Of a DNA stretch of 64,000 nt, positions 37,932 to 45,718 are shown one piece after another (positions within the stretch are counted from its first letter, which is position 1; the number at the start of each line of letters is the position of its first letter). The notes below the pieces were generated by a model. It saw only the letters and a list, made by a program, of their open reading frames with translations, was not told where the DNA came from and did not search any database. The DNA comes from Streptomyces sp. NBC_00576 (GTDB taxonomy: Bacteria; Actinomycetota; Actinomycetes; Streptomycetales; Streptomycetaceae), in contig NZ_CP107780.1 of NCBI RefSeq assembly GCF_036345175.1, forward strand, positions 7,502,001-7,566,000, given 5' to 3'. A program made the position numbers and the translations under genes.

Positions 37932-38990
37932 ATGACTCAGACACCCACAGCTCAGCCCCCTGCGCGGGGGCAGGCACGAGCGCAGTTCACTGTCCCGGCC
38001 GTCCACCCCATGGTGACCCTGCTGGGTTCCGGCGACTCCCTCCTGCGCGTGATCGAAAGGGCCTTCCCGGCGGTCGACATCCATGTCCGGGGCAATGAAG
38101 TCAACGCCATTGGCGAAGCGGGCGACGTCGCCCTCATCCAACGGCTGTTCGACGAGATGATGCTGGTGCTCCGCACCGGACAGCCGATGACGGAGGACGC
38201 AGTGGAACGCTCGATCGCCATGCTCAGAGCGAGCGGGAACGGGGAGGGTGACGGCCTGGAGACCCCGGCCGAGGTCCTCACCCAGAACATCCTGTCCTCG
38301 CGGGGCCGCACCATCCGTCCCAAGACCCTCAACCAGAAGCGCTACGTCGACGCCATCGACAAGCACACCATCGTCTTCGGCATCGGTCCGGCCGGTACCG
38401 GCAAGACGTATCTCGCGATGGCGAAGGCCGTGCAGGCGCTTCAGGCCAAGCAGGTCAGCCGGATCATCCTGACCCGCCCGGCGGTGGAGGCGGGCGAGCG
38501 GCTCGGATTCCTCCCGGGCACGCTGTACGACAAGATCGACCCGTATCTGCGCCCGCTGTACGACGCGCTGCACGACATGCTCGACCCGGACTCGATCCCG
38601 CGCCTGATGGCGGCGGGGACCATCGAGGTCGCGCCGCTGGCATACATGCGGGGCCGGACCCTCAATGACGCTTTCATCATTCTGGACGAGGCTCAGAACA
38701 CGAGCGCCGAGCAGATGAAGATGTTCCTCACCCGTCTCGGCTTCGAGTCGAAGATCGTCGTCACGGGTGACGTGACGCAGGTCGACCTCCCGTCCGGGAC
38801 CAAGTCGGGTCTGCGTCAGGTGCAGGACATCCTCGAAGGCCTCGACGACGTCCACTTCTCGCGGCTCACCTCCCAGGATGTCGTCCGGCACAAGCTGGTC
38901 GGCCGTATCGTCGACGCGTACGAGAAGTACGACAGCGAGAACGGTACGGAGAACGGCACCCACAAGGGCGTCCGTAACAAGCGGAAGTAG
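37932..38990 (+). CDS. phoH: PhoH-like ATPase
   Basis: A 352-residue P-loop NTPase of the PhoH/YbeZ type. An N-terminal KH-like region (residues 25-100) is followed by the Walker A motif GPAGTGKTYLA (near 155), Walker B ILDEAQN (near 245) and TGDVTQVD. YbeZ-type PhoH works with YbeY, the next gene 13 bp downstream, in rRNA processing and RNA quality control. The ATG at 37932 (MTQTPTAQ) is chosen by family similarity, although a strong GAGGAGG site lies 26-30 nt upstream out of normal range. Expression is probably linked to DNA damage through the PafBC-type promoter. Confidence 0.95.
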   Translation: MTQTPTAQPPARGQARAQFTVPAVHPMVTLLGSGDSLLRVIERAFPAVDIHVRGNEVNAIGEAGDVALIQRLFDEMMLVLRTGQPMTEDAVERSIAMLRASGNGEGDGLETPAEVLTQNILSSRGRTIRPKTLNQKRYVDAIDKHTIVFGIGPAGTGKTYLAMAKAVQALQAKQVSRIILTRPAVEAGERLGFLPGTLYDKIDPYLRPLYDALHDMLDPDSIPRLMAAGTIEVAPLAYMRGRTLNDAFIILDEAQNTSAEQMKMFLTRLGFESKIVVTGDVTQVDLPSGTKSGLRQVQDILEGLDDVHFSRLTSQDVVRHKLVGRIVDAYEKYDSENGTENGTHKGVRNKRK

Positions 38991-39003
38991 ACAAACCAGC
39001 ACC

Positions 39004-39501
39004 ATGTCGATCGACGTCAACAACGAGTCCGGAACCGAGGTCGACGAGCAGGCGATCCTCGACATCGCCCGCTACGCGCTCGCGCGGATGCGCATCCACC
39101 CGCTCTCCGAACTCTCGGTGATCGTCGTGGACGCCGACGCCATGGAGCAACTGCACATCCAGTGGATGGACCTGCCCGGTCCGACCGACGTCATGTCCTT
39201 CCCGATGGACGAGCTGCGCCCGCCGTCGAAGGACGACGACGAGCCGCCGCAGGGGCTTCTCGGTGACATCGTGCTCTGTCCCGAGGTCGCCGAGAAGCAG
39301 GGCAAGGAGGCCGAGACGCAGCACTCCATGGACGAGGAGCTCCAACTCCTCGCCGTCCACGGCGTGCTGCACCTCCTCGGGTACGACCACGAGGAGCCGG
39401 ACGAGAAGGCCGAGATGTTCGGCCTCCAGGCCGCCATCGTCGACGGCTGGCGCGGCGAGCGGGGGATGACCGGTCCGTCGCCCGCCCCGACGGTGTCATG
39501 A
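39004..39501 (+). CDS. ybeY: endoribonuclease YbeY
   Basis: A 165-residue zinc-dependent RNase for 16S rRNA 3' maturation and ribosome quality control. The zinc motif HGVLHLLGYDH (residues about 120-130) is complete and the conserved PTDVMSFPMDE segment is present. It starts 13 nt after phoH and its stop overlaps the next ATG (ATGA at 39498), so the three genes are coupled. Confidence 0.97.
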   Translation: MSIDVNNESGTEVDEQAILDIARYALARMRIHPLSELSVIVVDADAMEQLHIQWMDLPGPTDVMSFPMDELRPPSKDDDEPPQGLLGDIVLCPEVAEKQGKEAETQHSMDEELQLLAVHGVLHLLGYDHEEPDEKAEMFGLQAAIVDGWRGERGMTGPSPAPTVS

Positions 39502-40817
39502 CCCCCCAACTCGTCACCGGTGCCATAGCGCTGGTCGTCGTCGCCTGGCTCGCCGCCTGCGCGGAGGCGGGCCTCGCGCGCGTCTCCAGCTTCCGCGCCG
39601 AGGAGGCCGTACGCAGTGGTCGGCGGGGCAGCGCCAAGCTCGCGCAGATCGCCGCCGACCCGACCCGCTATCTCAACGTGGCGCTGCTGGTGCGCGTGGC
39701 CTGCGAAATGGCCGCCGCCGCGCTCGTCACGTACGCCTGCCTGCAGGAGTTCGACCAGACCTGGCAGGCCCTCGGTGTCGCCATCGGCGTGATGGTGCTC
39801 GTCTCGTACGTCGCGGTCGGGGTCTCGCCGCGCACGATCGGGCGTCAGCACCCCCTCAATACGGCCACGGCAGCCGCGTACGTCCTGCTGCCGCTCGCCC
39901 GCGTCATGGGGCCGATCCCCTCCCTCCTCATCCTCATCGGCAACGCCCTCACCCCGGGCAAGGGCTTCCGGCGCGGCCCGTTCGCCTCCGAGGCGGAGCT
40001 GCGCGCGCTGGTCGACCTGGCCGAGAAGGAGTCCCTGATCGAGGACGACGAGCGCCGCATGGTGCACTCCGTCTTCGAGTTGGGCGACACCCTCGTACGC
40101 GAGGTCATGGTCCCGCGCACGGATCTGGTCGTCATCGAGCGGTACAAGACCATCCGGCAGGCGCTCACCCTGGCGCTGCGCTCCGGGTTCTCGCGCATTC
40201 CGGTCACCGGGGAGAGCGAGGACGATGTCGTCGGGATCGTGTATCTGAAGGACCTCGTCCGCAAGACGCACATCAGCCGGGACGCGGAGAGCGAGCTCGT
40301 GTCGAGCGCCATGCGGCCCGCCGCCTTCGTACCCGACACGAAGAACGCCGGTGACCTGCTCCGCGAGATGCAGCGCGACCGCAACCATGTCGCCGTCGTC
40401 ATCGACGAGTACGGCGGCACGGCCGGCATCGTGACCATCGAGGACATCCTGGAGGAGATCGTCGGCGAGATCACCGACGAGTACGACCGTGAACTCCCGC
40501 CCGTGGAGGAGCTGGGCGACGAGCGGCACCGCGTCACGGCCCGCCTCGACATCACCGACCTCGGTGAGCTGTACGGGCTCGAGGAGTACGACGACGAGGA
40601 CGTGGAGACGGTGGGCGGGCTGCTGGCGAAGGCGCTGGGCCGCGTACCGATCGCCGGGGCCTCGGCTGTCGTCGAACTGCCCGACGGGCGCGAGCTGCGG
40701 CTCACCGCGGAGGCCGCGGCCGGGCGCCGGAACAAGATCGTGACGGTGCTGGTGGAGCCGACCGATCAGGCCGGCTCACCGGAGGAGCAGAAGGAGAAGG
40801 AGAGGGGCGAGGCGTGA
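39498..40817 (+). CDS. CNNM/CorC-type hemolysin-family transport protein
   Basis: A 439-residue inner-membrane protein with four hydrophobic segments in residues 1-145 (DUF21/CNNM domain). Two CBS domains (EVMVPRTDLVVIERYKTI near 200; AAFVPDTKNAGDLL near 275, with EYGGTAGIVTIEDILEEIVGEI) and a C-terminal CorC_HlyC domain (DITDLGELYGLEEY) follow. Family members are linked to magnesium/cobalt efflux; the hemolysin name is historical. The ATG overlaps ybeY and the TGA overlaps the next GTG. Confidence 0.93.
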   Translation: MTPQLVTGAIALVVVAWLAACAEAGLARVSSFRAEEAVRSGRRGSAKLAQIAADPTRYLNVALLVRVACEMAAAALVTYACLQEFDQTWQALGVAIGVMVLVSYVAVGVSPRTIGRQHPLNTATAAAYVLLPLARVMGPIPSLLILIGNALTPGKGFRRGPFASEAELRALVDLAEKESLIEDDERRMVHSVFELGDTLVREVMVPRTDLVVIERYKTIRQALTLALRSGFSRIPVTGESEDDVVGIVYLKDLVRKTHISRDAESELVSSAMRPAAFVPDTKNAGDLLREMQRDRNHVAVVIDEYGGTAGIVTIEDILEEIVGEITDEYDRELPPVEELGDERHRVTARLDITDLGELYGLEEYDDEDVETVGGLLAKALGRVPIAGASAVVELPDGRELRLTAEAAAGRRNKIVTVLVEPTDQAGSPEEQKEKERGEA

Positions 40818-41173
40818 CTCCGCAGGAACTGCGTGCCTTCTGTCTGTCCTTCAACGCCGCTGTCGAGGACTTCCCGTTCAGCCCGGAGATCTCGGTCTTC
40901 AAGGTGCTGGGCAAGATGTTCGCCCTGTCCTGGACGGACAACCTGCCCCTGAAGGTCAACCTGAAGTGCGACCCGGAGGACGCGATCCGGCAACGCGCCG
41001 ATCACCCGGAGTTGATCATCCCCGGGTACCACATGAACAAACGGCACTGGAACACGGTGACGGTGGACGGGGAGTTGCCCGATCAGCTCGTGCGTGAGCT
41101 GATCGAGGACTCCTACGACCTGGTGGTGGCCGGCCTGCCGCGCGCGGAGCGGTTGCGGCTCGACCGACCATAG
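40814..41173 (+). CDS. MmcQ/YjbR family protein
   Basis: A 119-residue protein of the MmcQ/YjbR (double-wing DNA-binding-like) family: TPQELRAFCLSFNAAVEDFPF at the start, VFKVLGKMFAL, LKVNLKCDPEDA, and PGYHMNKRHWNTVTVDG. Its GTG overlaps the CNNM stop (GTGA at 40814). This is the last gene of the phoH transcript and ends 20 bp before a convergent gene. The molecular role of the family is not settled. Confidence 0.92.
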   Translation: MTPQELRAFCLSFNAAVEDFPFSPEISVFKVLGKMFALSWTDNLPLKVNLKCDPEDAIRQRADHPELIIPGYHMNKRHWNTVTVDGELPDQLVRELIEDSYDLVVAGLPRAERLRLDRP

Positions 41174-41193
41174 GGCCGTCTCCCATCGACCGG

Positions 41194-42432
41194 TCAGCAG
41201 ACCGGTACTCCGGGGACCTGGTTCTCCGGCACGCTGAGGTAGATGTTGGTCATGTAGCCGCCGTACTGCGGCAGATAGGCCCACCAGTCGTTGACGTAGG
41301 GCGGTTCACTGACCTGCTGGCCGCGCTGCTGGCAGCCGACCAGGACCTCGACGCCGGCGGGCAGCGTCGTGACCGTGCCGGAGGTGGTCGTCGCCTGGGT
41401 GCGGACACGTACGCCGCTTCCCCAGGTGCCGACCCACGTACCGGCCGGGCGTGAGGCGCCGGGGACGTTCAGCGAACGGGTCAGCCGACCGATGTCCGTG
41501 TAGGCCTTGCCGTAGGACGTTCCGCTGGAGTGCAGGGTGAAGACCGCCACGATGGAACGGTCGCCCGCGCCCACCACACCCGTCGTGTGCAGTGCCGGAC
41601 GAGCGAGGTCGATGGCGTCGGCGCCCGCCGGTGTCCGTGCGACCGTGCCGGCCGGTTCCTTCGCGACCTTCGTGACCTTCGCGTTCGGTTCGCTCGCGAC
41701 CGTCGCGGTCGTCGCCGTGCAGCCGCCGGAACTGAAGCCCGACCAGCCCTGCTTGACGGCCCAGGGGCGGTTGAAGGAGCCGGCGATGCCGAAGTGCTGG
41801 TCGTAGCCGTCGGTGGCGCAGCGGGTGGACTGCCGCAGGTCGCCGAGGAGGTAGTCGCGTGTCGCTGCGGGAGCGGAGTCCAGCATGTAGCGGTAGATCT
41901 TCACGGTGTCACGGGCCGAGAGGGCCGTGTAGCCCCAGTAGCCGGGGTGGGTCGACGGCGGCCGGGCGGTGTCGGTCAGGCCGAGCCGCGTGACCATCCG
42001 GTCGACGATCGCCCCCGAGCCGTTGTTCGCCCAGAACGTGCTCGCGGCCGTGTCGTCGCTGCCGCGCAGCATGGTGTCGATCCGGGCCCGGTCGGCGGCC
42101 GACAGGGCGTCGGGGCTGCGGTTCCAGAGAACGTCCAGGGCGATCAGCAGCTTCACCACGGACGCGGACCGGAACTGCCCGGCGGTGTTCAGCTGTTCGG
42201 TGAATGTGCCGGTCTGGCGGTCGAAGACGGCGACGCCCGCCGTCACCCCGGCCGGCACGTCGACTTGAACCGCCGGGCGCGGCGAGGGGGACTCGGCGGA
42301 TGCGGTGGTCGCGGCGGTCGCGGTGGTGCACACGAGCGCGGCGAGGGCGGCGGCCAGCACGCCCGCCCGCACCACGCCACGACGGGCGGACCGGACGACG
42401 GCCCCGCCAGGTGCGCTGCTCAAGGTCATCAT
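41194..42432 (-). CDS. secreted serine beta-lactamase/PBP-fold hydrolase with SH3-like C-terminal domain
   Basis: A 412-residue exported protein. Signal peptide about 1-45; class A beta-lactamase-like domain 60-330 with the S-x-x-K pair at Ser91/Lys94 (SVVK), SDD at 125-127 where beta-lactamases have SDN, and a KQG triad-like motif at 227; C-terminal SH3-like domain 335-412 (TWGSGVRVR, VGCQQRG, YVNDWWAYLP, TNIYL, final Cys). I see no Glu166-type ExxLN motif, so fast beta-lactam hydrolysis is doubtful; a D,D-peptidase-like role is at least as likely. Start: ATG at 42432 or 42429, with CGAGGA upstream. The C-terminal domain recurs in six neighbours. Confidence 0.85.
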   Translation of the reverse strand: MMTLSSAPGGAVVRSARRGVVRAGVLAAALAALVCTTATAATTASAESPSPRPAVQVDVPAGVTAGVAVFDRQTGTFTEQLNTAGQFRSASVVKLLIALDVLWNRSPDALSAADRARIDTMLRGSDDTAASTFWANNGSGAIVDRMVTRLGLTDTARPPSTHPGYWGYTALSARDTVKIYRYMLDSAPAATRDYLLGDLRQSTRCATDGYDQHFGIAGSFNRPWAVKQGWSGFSSGGCTATTATVASEPNAKVTKVAKEPAGTVARTPAGADAIDLARPALHTTGVVGAGDRSIVAVFTLHSSGTSYGKAYTDIGRLTRSLNVPGASRPAGTWVGTWGSGVRVRTQATTTSGTVTTLPAGVEVLVGCQQRGQQVSEPPYVNDWWAYLPQYGGYMTNIYLSVPENQVPGVPVC

Positions 42433-42499
42433 GGTCATCCTCGGGTTCGGCAGAGGTGCGTCGCTCGCACCACAATCAGGACGGCGCCACGTCCCGCGC

Positions 42500-42548
42500 C
42501 GTATGAGAAACCGGCCGAGAAGACTGTTCTCACCTGCGCTCTCATACG
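42500..42548 (-). promoter_or_regulatory. nested inverted repeats and promoter-like element before the serine hydrolase
   Basis: CGTATGAGA (42500-42508) and TCTCATACG (42540-42548) form perfect 9-bp arms. Between them GAGAA and TTCTC (42516-42530) form a second inverted repeat. Read on the minus strand, GGCCGGTTTCTCATACGG resembles the sequence at 49911-49929, 79 bp before another SH3-domain gene. Confidence 0.5.
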
Positions 42549-42675
42549 ACCGGCTGCCCCTGCCCGTCTGCCAGGTACGGGCCGAGAGCCGCCGCCACCC
42601 GCGGGGTACGGCGGCACCGTTCACGACGTCGGCAAGGATCCCTATCCGCCGGTGACGGAGCAGTGAACTGCAACG

Positions 42676-42717
42676 CCGGATGCCCCTGGGACCTTTCGTG
42701 GTCCCAGGGGCATCCGG
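42676..42717 (-). terminator. perfect 18-bp stem terminator of the SH3/M23 operon
   Basis: CCGGATGCCCCTGGGACC and GGTCCCAGGGGCATCCGG with loop TTTCGT, 17 nt after the stop of the small SH3 gene. No gene is seen between here and 42433 apart from the operator region above. Confidence 0.9.
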
Positions 42718-42734
42718 CTGGTGCGGGCCGTCGT

Positions 42735-43139
42735 TCAGCAGTTCGGCAGACCCGAGTCGGGCTCGTCGTCGCCGCCTCCGACGAGGAAGATCTCGCTCAT
42801 GTACGCGGGCTTGCCCATGCCCAGCTCTGTCTTGACCCACCAGGTGTGCCAGTAGCCGTCGTAGGTCGCACGGCCGCCCTTGATCTGGCACAGCACCCTG
42901 AGGTAGCCGTCGTCGGGTGACGTCGCGGTGACCGAGGCCTGCGAGTCGGGGGCGGAACGCAGATTGACGTTCGACCCCCAGATCGGGCACCGGTACCACC
43001 CGCGGTAGTTCGGGTCGGGGGTGCAGGGCGCCGAGTCGGCGGCCTGCGCGGACGAGGTGAGGCCGGGGGAGAGGAGCAGCGCGGCGGCCAGAGCTACCGC
43101 CGCGGCACCCCTCGTACCGGCACGGGCGCCGGTCAGCAT
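42735..43139 (-). CDS. small secreted SH3-like domain protein
   Basis: A 134-residue exported protein: signal peptide about 1-34 (RGAAAVALAAALLLSPGL...SAQAA), then almost only the shared domain (IWGSNVNLR, LRVLCQIKGG, YWHTWWVKTE, YMSEIFL), ending in LPNC. An extra cysteine pair near CTPDPNYRGWYRC precedes it. There is no catalytic domain. The ATG lies inside the end of the M23 gene (7-nt overlap), so synthesis is coupled to that enzyme; this suggests a partner or a competitor for the same binding site. Confidence 0.82.
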   Translation of the reverse strand: MLTGARAGTRGAAAVALAAALLLSPGLTSSAQAADSAPCTPDPNYRGWYRCPIWGSNVNLRSAPDSQASVTATSPDDGYLRVLCQIKGGRATYDGYWHTWWVKTELGMGKPAYMSEIFLVGGGDDEPDSGLPNC

Positions 43140-43912
43140 TCCCGCACTCCCGGCAGCCAGGCGGCCGGGTTGTCGATGTAGATGTTGGTGATGTAGCCGC
43201 CGAGCGCCGGGATGTAGGACCAGGCGTCGTTGGTGTAACCCTCCGCGTTGACCGTGTCGCCGTGCTTCTGGCACTCCACGAAGACCGCCGTCGGCCCGGT
43301 CAGCGTGCGCACGACCGCCGCGTTCAGCCGCGCGTCGGCGCGCACCCGGACCGATGTGCCCCAGGTGGTGAAGTTGGTGCCGGGGGTGGGCGTCCCGCCA
43401 CCGCCGCCCGGGGTGCACGGCAGGCTCACACCGCGTGCCGACAGATAGTCGACAGGGTTCATGCCCCGGCTGGCGGACGCCGAAGCGTACGTCCTGAGGT
43501 GCAGGTGGTTGCCGCTGGAGTCGCCTTCGGAGCCCATGCGTGCGATGTGCTGACCGCCGCTCACCCGCTGGTTCACGGAGACGAGACGCTCGTACATGTG
43601 GCCGTACTCGGTGATGGAGCCGTCGTCGTGCCTGATGCGGATCCACTGGCCGTAGCCGCTGGCGGGGCCGGAGGCGATGACGGTGCCCGACCCGGTGGCG
43701 TAGATCGCCGTACCGCGGCTGTTGGCGATGTCGACGCCGTCGTGACCGGAGCTCCACCCCTGGGTCACCGTGCCGGCGGTCGGGCAGGAACCGGTCTCGG
43801 CGGCCTTGGCGGGGGCGGCGTCGGCCTGGCCGGCCGCCAGTGGGATCAGTCCGGCCGCGGCGACCGTGGCGACGAGCATGCCGATGGACTTGGTGCGCTT
43901 GAGCACGCGCAT
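43133..43912 (-). CDS. secreted M23 peptidoglycan endopeptidase with SH3-like C-terminal domain
   Basis: A 259-residue exported LytM-type zinc peptidase that should cut peptide cross-links of the cell wall. Signal peptide 1-33; M23 domain 45-160 with zinc ligands His57 and Asp61 (SGHDGVDIAN) and His138 in NHLHLR, and catalytic His105 in EYGHM; linker of glycines and prolines (165-178); SH3-like domain 180-259 (TTWGTSVRVR, VECQKHG, YTNDAWSYIP, TNIYIDNPAAWLPGVREC). The ATG is preceded by GAGGAG. The 93-bp gap before it carries an unusual purine-only tract. All active-site residues are present. Confidence 0.93.
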   Translation of the reverse strand: MRVLKRTKSIGMLVATVAAAGLIPLAAGQADAAPAKAAETGSCPTAGTVTQGWSSGHDGVDIANSRGTAIYATGSGTVIASGPASGYGQWIRIRHDDGSITEYGHMYERLVSVNQRVSGGQHIARMGSEGDSSGNHLHLRTYASASASRGMNPVDYLSARGVSLPCTPGGGGGTPTPGTNFTTWGTSVRVRADARLNAAVVRTLTGPTAVFVECQKHGDTVNAEGYTNDAWSYIPALGGYITNIYIDNPAAWLPGVREC

Positions 43913-43937
43913 GGCGAAATCTCCTCTGTGCGGTAAT

Positions 43938-43968
43938 GAAGGAAAGGAAGGAAAAAGGGAAAGAAGGA
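43938..43968. other. 31-nt purine-only tract in the leader of the M23 gene
   Basis: The plus strand reads only A and G over this stretch (GAAGGAAAGGAAGG...), so the M23 mRNA leader is a pyrimidine run. It lies between the NlpC/P60 and M23 genes and is far below the local GC content. Confidence 0.9.
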
Positions 43969-44005
43969 TGAGCGGGTTGGTTCGGTGATGTGCCGATCCC
44001 GCGGA

Positions 44006-44884
44006 TCAGCAGTTGGGAACGCCGGGCAGCCAGGCCGCAGGGTCGTCGATGTAGATGTTCGAGATCCACGCCTTGTACTTCGGCAGATACGACCAGGCGT
44101 CGTTGCTGTAGCCCTGCGCGTGGACCATCTCCCCGTGCGCCTGGCAGAGCACGTCCACGGCCGTGGGGCCGGGCAGCCGGGTCACGGGAGGCTTCTGGGT
44201 GCCGGCCTCCGGGCGGAGGGCCACAGCGGTGCCCCAGGTCATGAACCGCTTCGTGCCGGCGGGCGGCTGCTCGCCGCCGCCGGCGATGCGCAGGGCACCG
44301 GCGTACTGGGAGTTCAGACGTACGTCACTGACCATCACGACCGTCCCGGACTCCCGGGCCTCGACCATCTTGCCGTCGCCGAGGTAGATGGCGATGTGGT
44401 GGACGCTGTCGAGGTTGCCCGGGTTCGATCCCCACAGCAGCAGATCGCCCGGCTGCAACGGACCGAGCCCCTGGTCGCGGGTGAACCGGGCGGTGGCGCC
44501 ACTCCACTTGGCCTGGTTCCACGACCCCTCGGGCAGGGCGATGCGCGCTCCCTGCCACGCTGCGTACTGCACCAGGTGGGAGCAGTCGAAGCCCTTCACC
44601 TGGCTGTCGTGGGCGCCGGGACCGCCGCCGGGGTAGTCCTGGCCGTACGTCGGCCCATGGACGGTGCCGCCGCCCCACGAGTACGGCACCCCGGTCTGCG
44701 AGCACGCGGCGTTGACGATCGCCTGTGCCTGAGCGGGCGCGTCCGCCAGGGGACGGCAGTCGGCGGCGGCCACGGCCCTGGCGGAGAGCGGCGACGCGGC
44801 GGCCATCGCAGTACCGGTACAGGTCAACGTGGTGGCGAGGAGCAGTCCTCCCGCCATCGCGAGTGTGCGGTTCGTGCGGCGCAA
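44006..44884 (-). CDS. secreted NlpC/P60 peptidoglycan hydrolase with SH3-like C-terminal domain
   Basis: A 292-residue exported cysteine peptidase, expected to cut gamma-D-Glu-diamino acid bonds or other wall peptides. Signal peptide about 1-30 after a basic start (RRTNR); NlpC/P60 core 50-200 with catalytic Cys101 (GFDCSHLVQYAAW) and His163 (HHIAIYLGDG); SH3-like domain 213-292 (MTWGTAVALR, VLCQAHG, YSNDAWSYLP, SNIYIDDPAAWLPGVPNC). The TTG at 44884 is chosen because GGGGGG lies 6 nt upstream and the signal peptide then has the normal form; an ATG at 44994 would overlap the end of the sigma gene. The C-terminal half closely resembles that of the M23 enzyme. Confidence 0.9.
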   Translation of the reverse strand: MRRTNRTLAMAGGLLLATTLTCTGTAMAAASPLSARAVAAADCRPLADAPAQAQAIVNAACSQTGVPYSWGGGTVHGPTYGQDYPGGGPGAHDSQVKGFDCSHLVQYAAWQGARIALPEGSWNQAKWSGATARFTRDQGLGPLQPGDLLLWGSNPGNLDSVHHIAIYLGDGKMVEARESGTVVMVSDVRLNSQYAGALRIAGGGEQPPAGTKRFMTWGTAVALRPEAGTQKPPVTRLPGPTAVDVLCQAHGEMVHAQGYSNDAWSYLPKYKAWISNIYIDDPAAWLPGVPNC

Positions 44885-44964
44885 GTGGTTCCCCCCGGTG
44901 TGGTTCGCGTGAGGTGCGGAAGAGCTGTACGGGTGAGCCGTGTCCGGCAGTCGGTCGGGCTGCC

Positions 44965-45654
44965 TCATGTCGTCGTGCATGTCGTTGTGCATACCGTCGC
45001 GGCGCGCCGCGCGGGTCCGTCGGCTGCCTTCGCAGAGGAGACTGCGGCGGAGGCCGGTTCGTATGCGTCGAGTGAGGCGCGGATCTTGGCGAGGCCGCGC
45101 ATACGGTTGCGCTGCACCGTGCCGCGGTGCGCGCCGAGCCGTTCCCCCGCCATGTCGTGGGTCAGGCCCTCTATGTCGACCAGGATCACGGCTGCCGCCT
45201 CCTTGGGGGACAGCTCGCGCAGCAGTGCGGTCGTCACCGTCTCGGCCTCCCTGCTCGCGAAGCCGCCGTCCCAACTCCGTTCCGGCAGCCGGTCGGTGCA
45301 GCGCTCCTGGCGCGAGGGATGCCGCCACAGGTCACGCAGCAGGTTCAGCGCCGCCGCGCAGGTGTAGGCGTACGGCTGCTGCTGACGCGCCAGGGTGCTG
45401 GCACGCGCCCGGCGGGAGAGTCTCAGATACGTCTCCTGCAGCAGGTCGTCGGCGTCGTGCGGATTGCCGGTCAGTGCCACCAGCCGGCGCCGCAGTCTCG
45501 GCATCACGGCGGTGAACGCCTCGTCGAACTCGGCCGCGGTCATGTGGTCGGTGATGGCCGTCGTGGCCGTCGTTGTCGTCGTGCTCGTCGGCGGAGTGGT
45601 TTCGGCGGTCATGGACGACGTGGTCATCGTCGTCGCGATGCAGGTGTTCTCCAC
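44965..45654 (-). CDS. ECF-type RNA polymerase sigma factor with Thr-rich N-terminal extension
   Basis: A 229-residue sigma factor. A threonine-rich lead of about 35 residues (TTPPTSTTTTTATTAI) precedes region 2 (FDEAFTAVMPRLRRRLVALTG, DADDLLQETYLRLSRR) and region 4 (LLRELSPKEAAAVILVDIEGLTHDMAGERLGAHRGTVQRNRMRGLAKI). The tail ends CTTTCTTT, encoded by a short repeat. The GTG at 45654 has GGGGG 6 nt upstream. No anti-sigma gene adjoins it. Its place between the dipeptidase and the two wall peptidases suggests that it transcribes this operon; the stimulus is unknown. Confidence 0.85.
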   Translation of the reverse strand: MENTCIATTMTTSSMTAETTPPTSTTTTTATTAITDHMTAAEFDEAFTAVMPRLRRRLVALTGNPHDADDLLQETYLRLSRRARASTLARQQQPYAYTCAAALNLLRDLWRHPSRQERCTDRLPERSWDGGFASREAETVTTALLRELSPKEAAAVILVDIEGLTHDMAGERLGAHRGTVQRNRMRGLAKIRASLDAYEPASAAVSSAKAADGPARRAATVCTTTCTTT

Positions 45655-45718
45655 AGTGTTCCCCCGGGGTCCGGCTGTCTCAGACTGCGGTTGGGCAGGT
45701 GCCTTCGGAGTTGCGGCG

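Noticed and set aside
37910..38098. Frame beginning with GTG after a strong GAGGAGG site, overlapping the start of phoH
   Set aside because: After a few codons it runs through phoH out of frame with no family similarity. The ribosome site may be a relic or belong to a longer phoH leader.
44885..44994. Earlier ATG for the NlpC/P60 gene at 44994
   Set aside because: It would overlap the sigma gene and put a charged, histidine-rich lead before the signal peptide; the TTG at 44884 has a better ribosome site.
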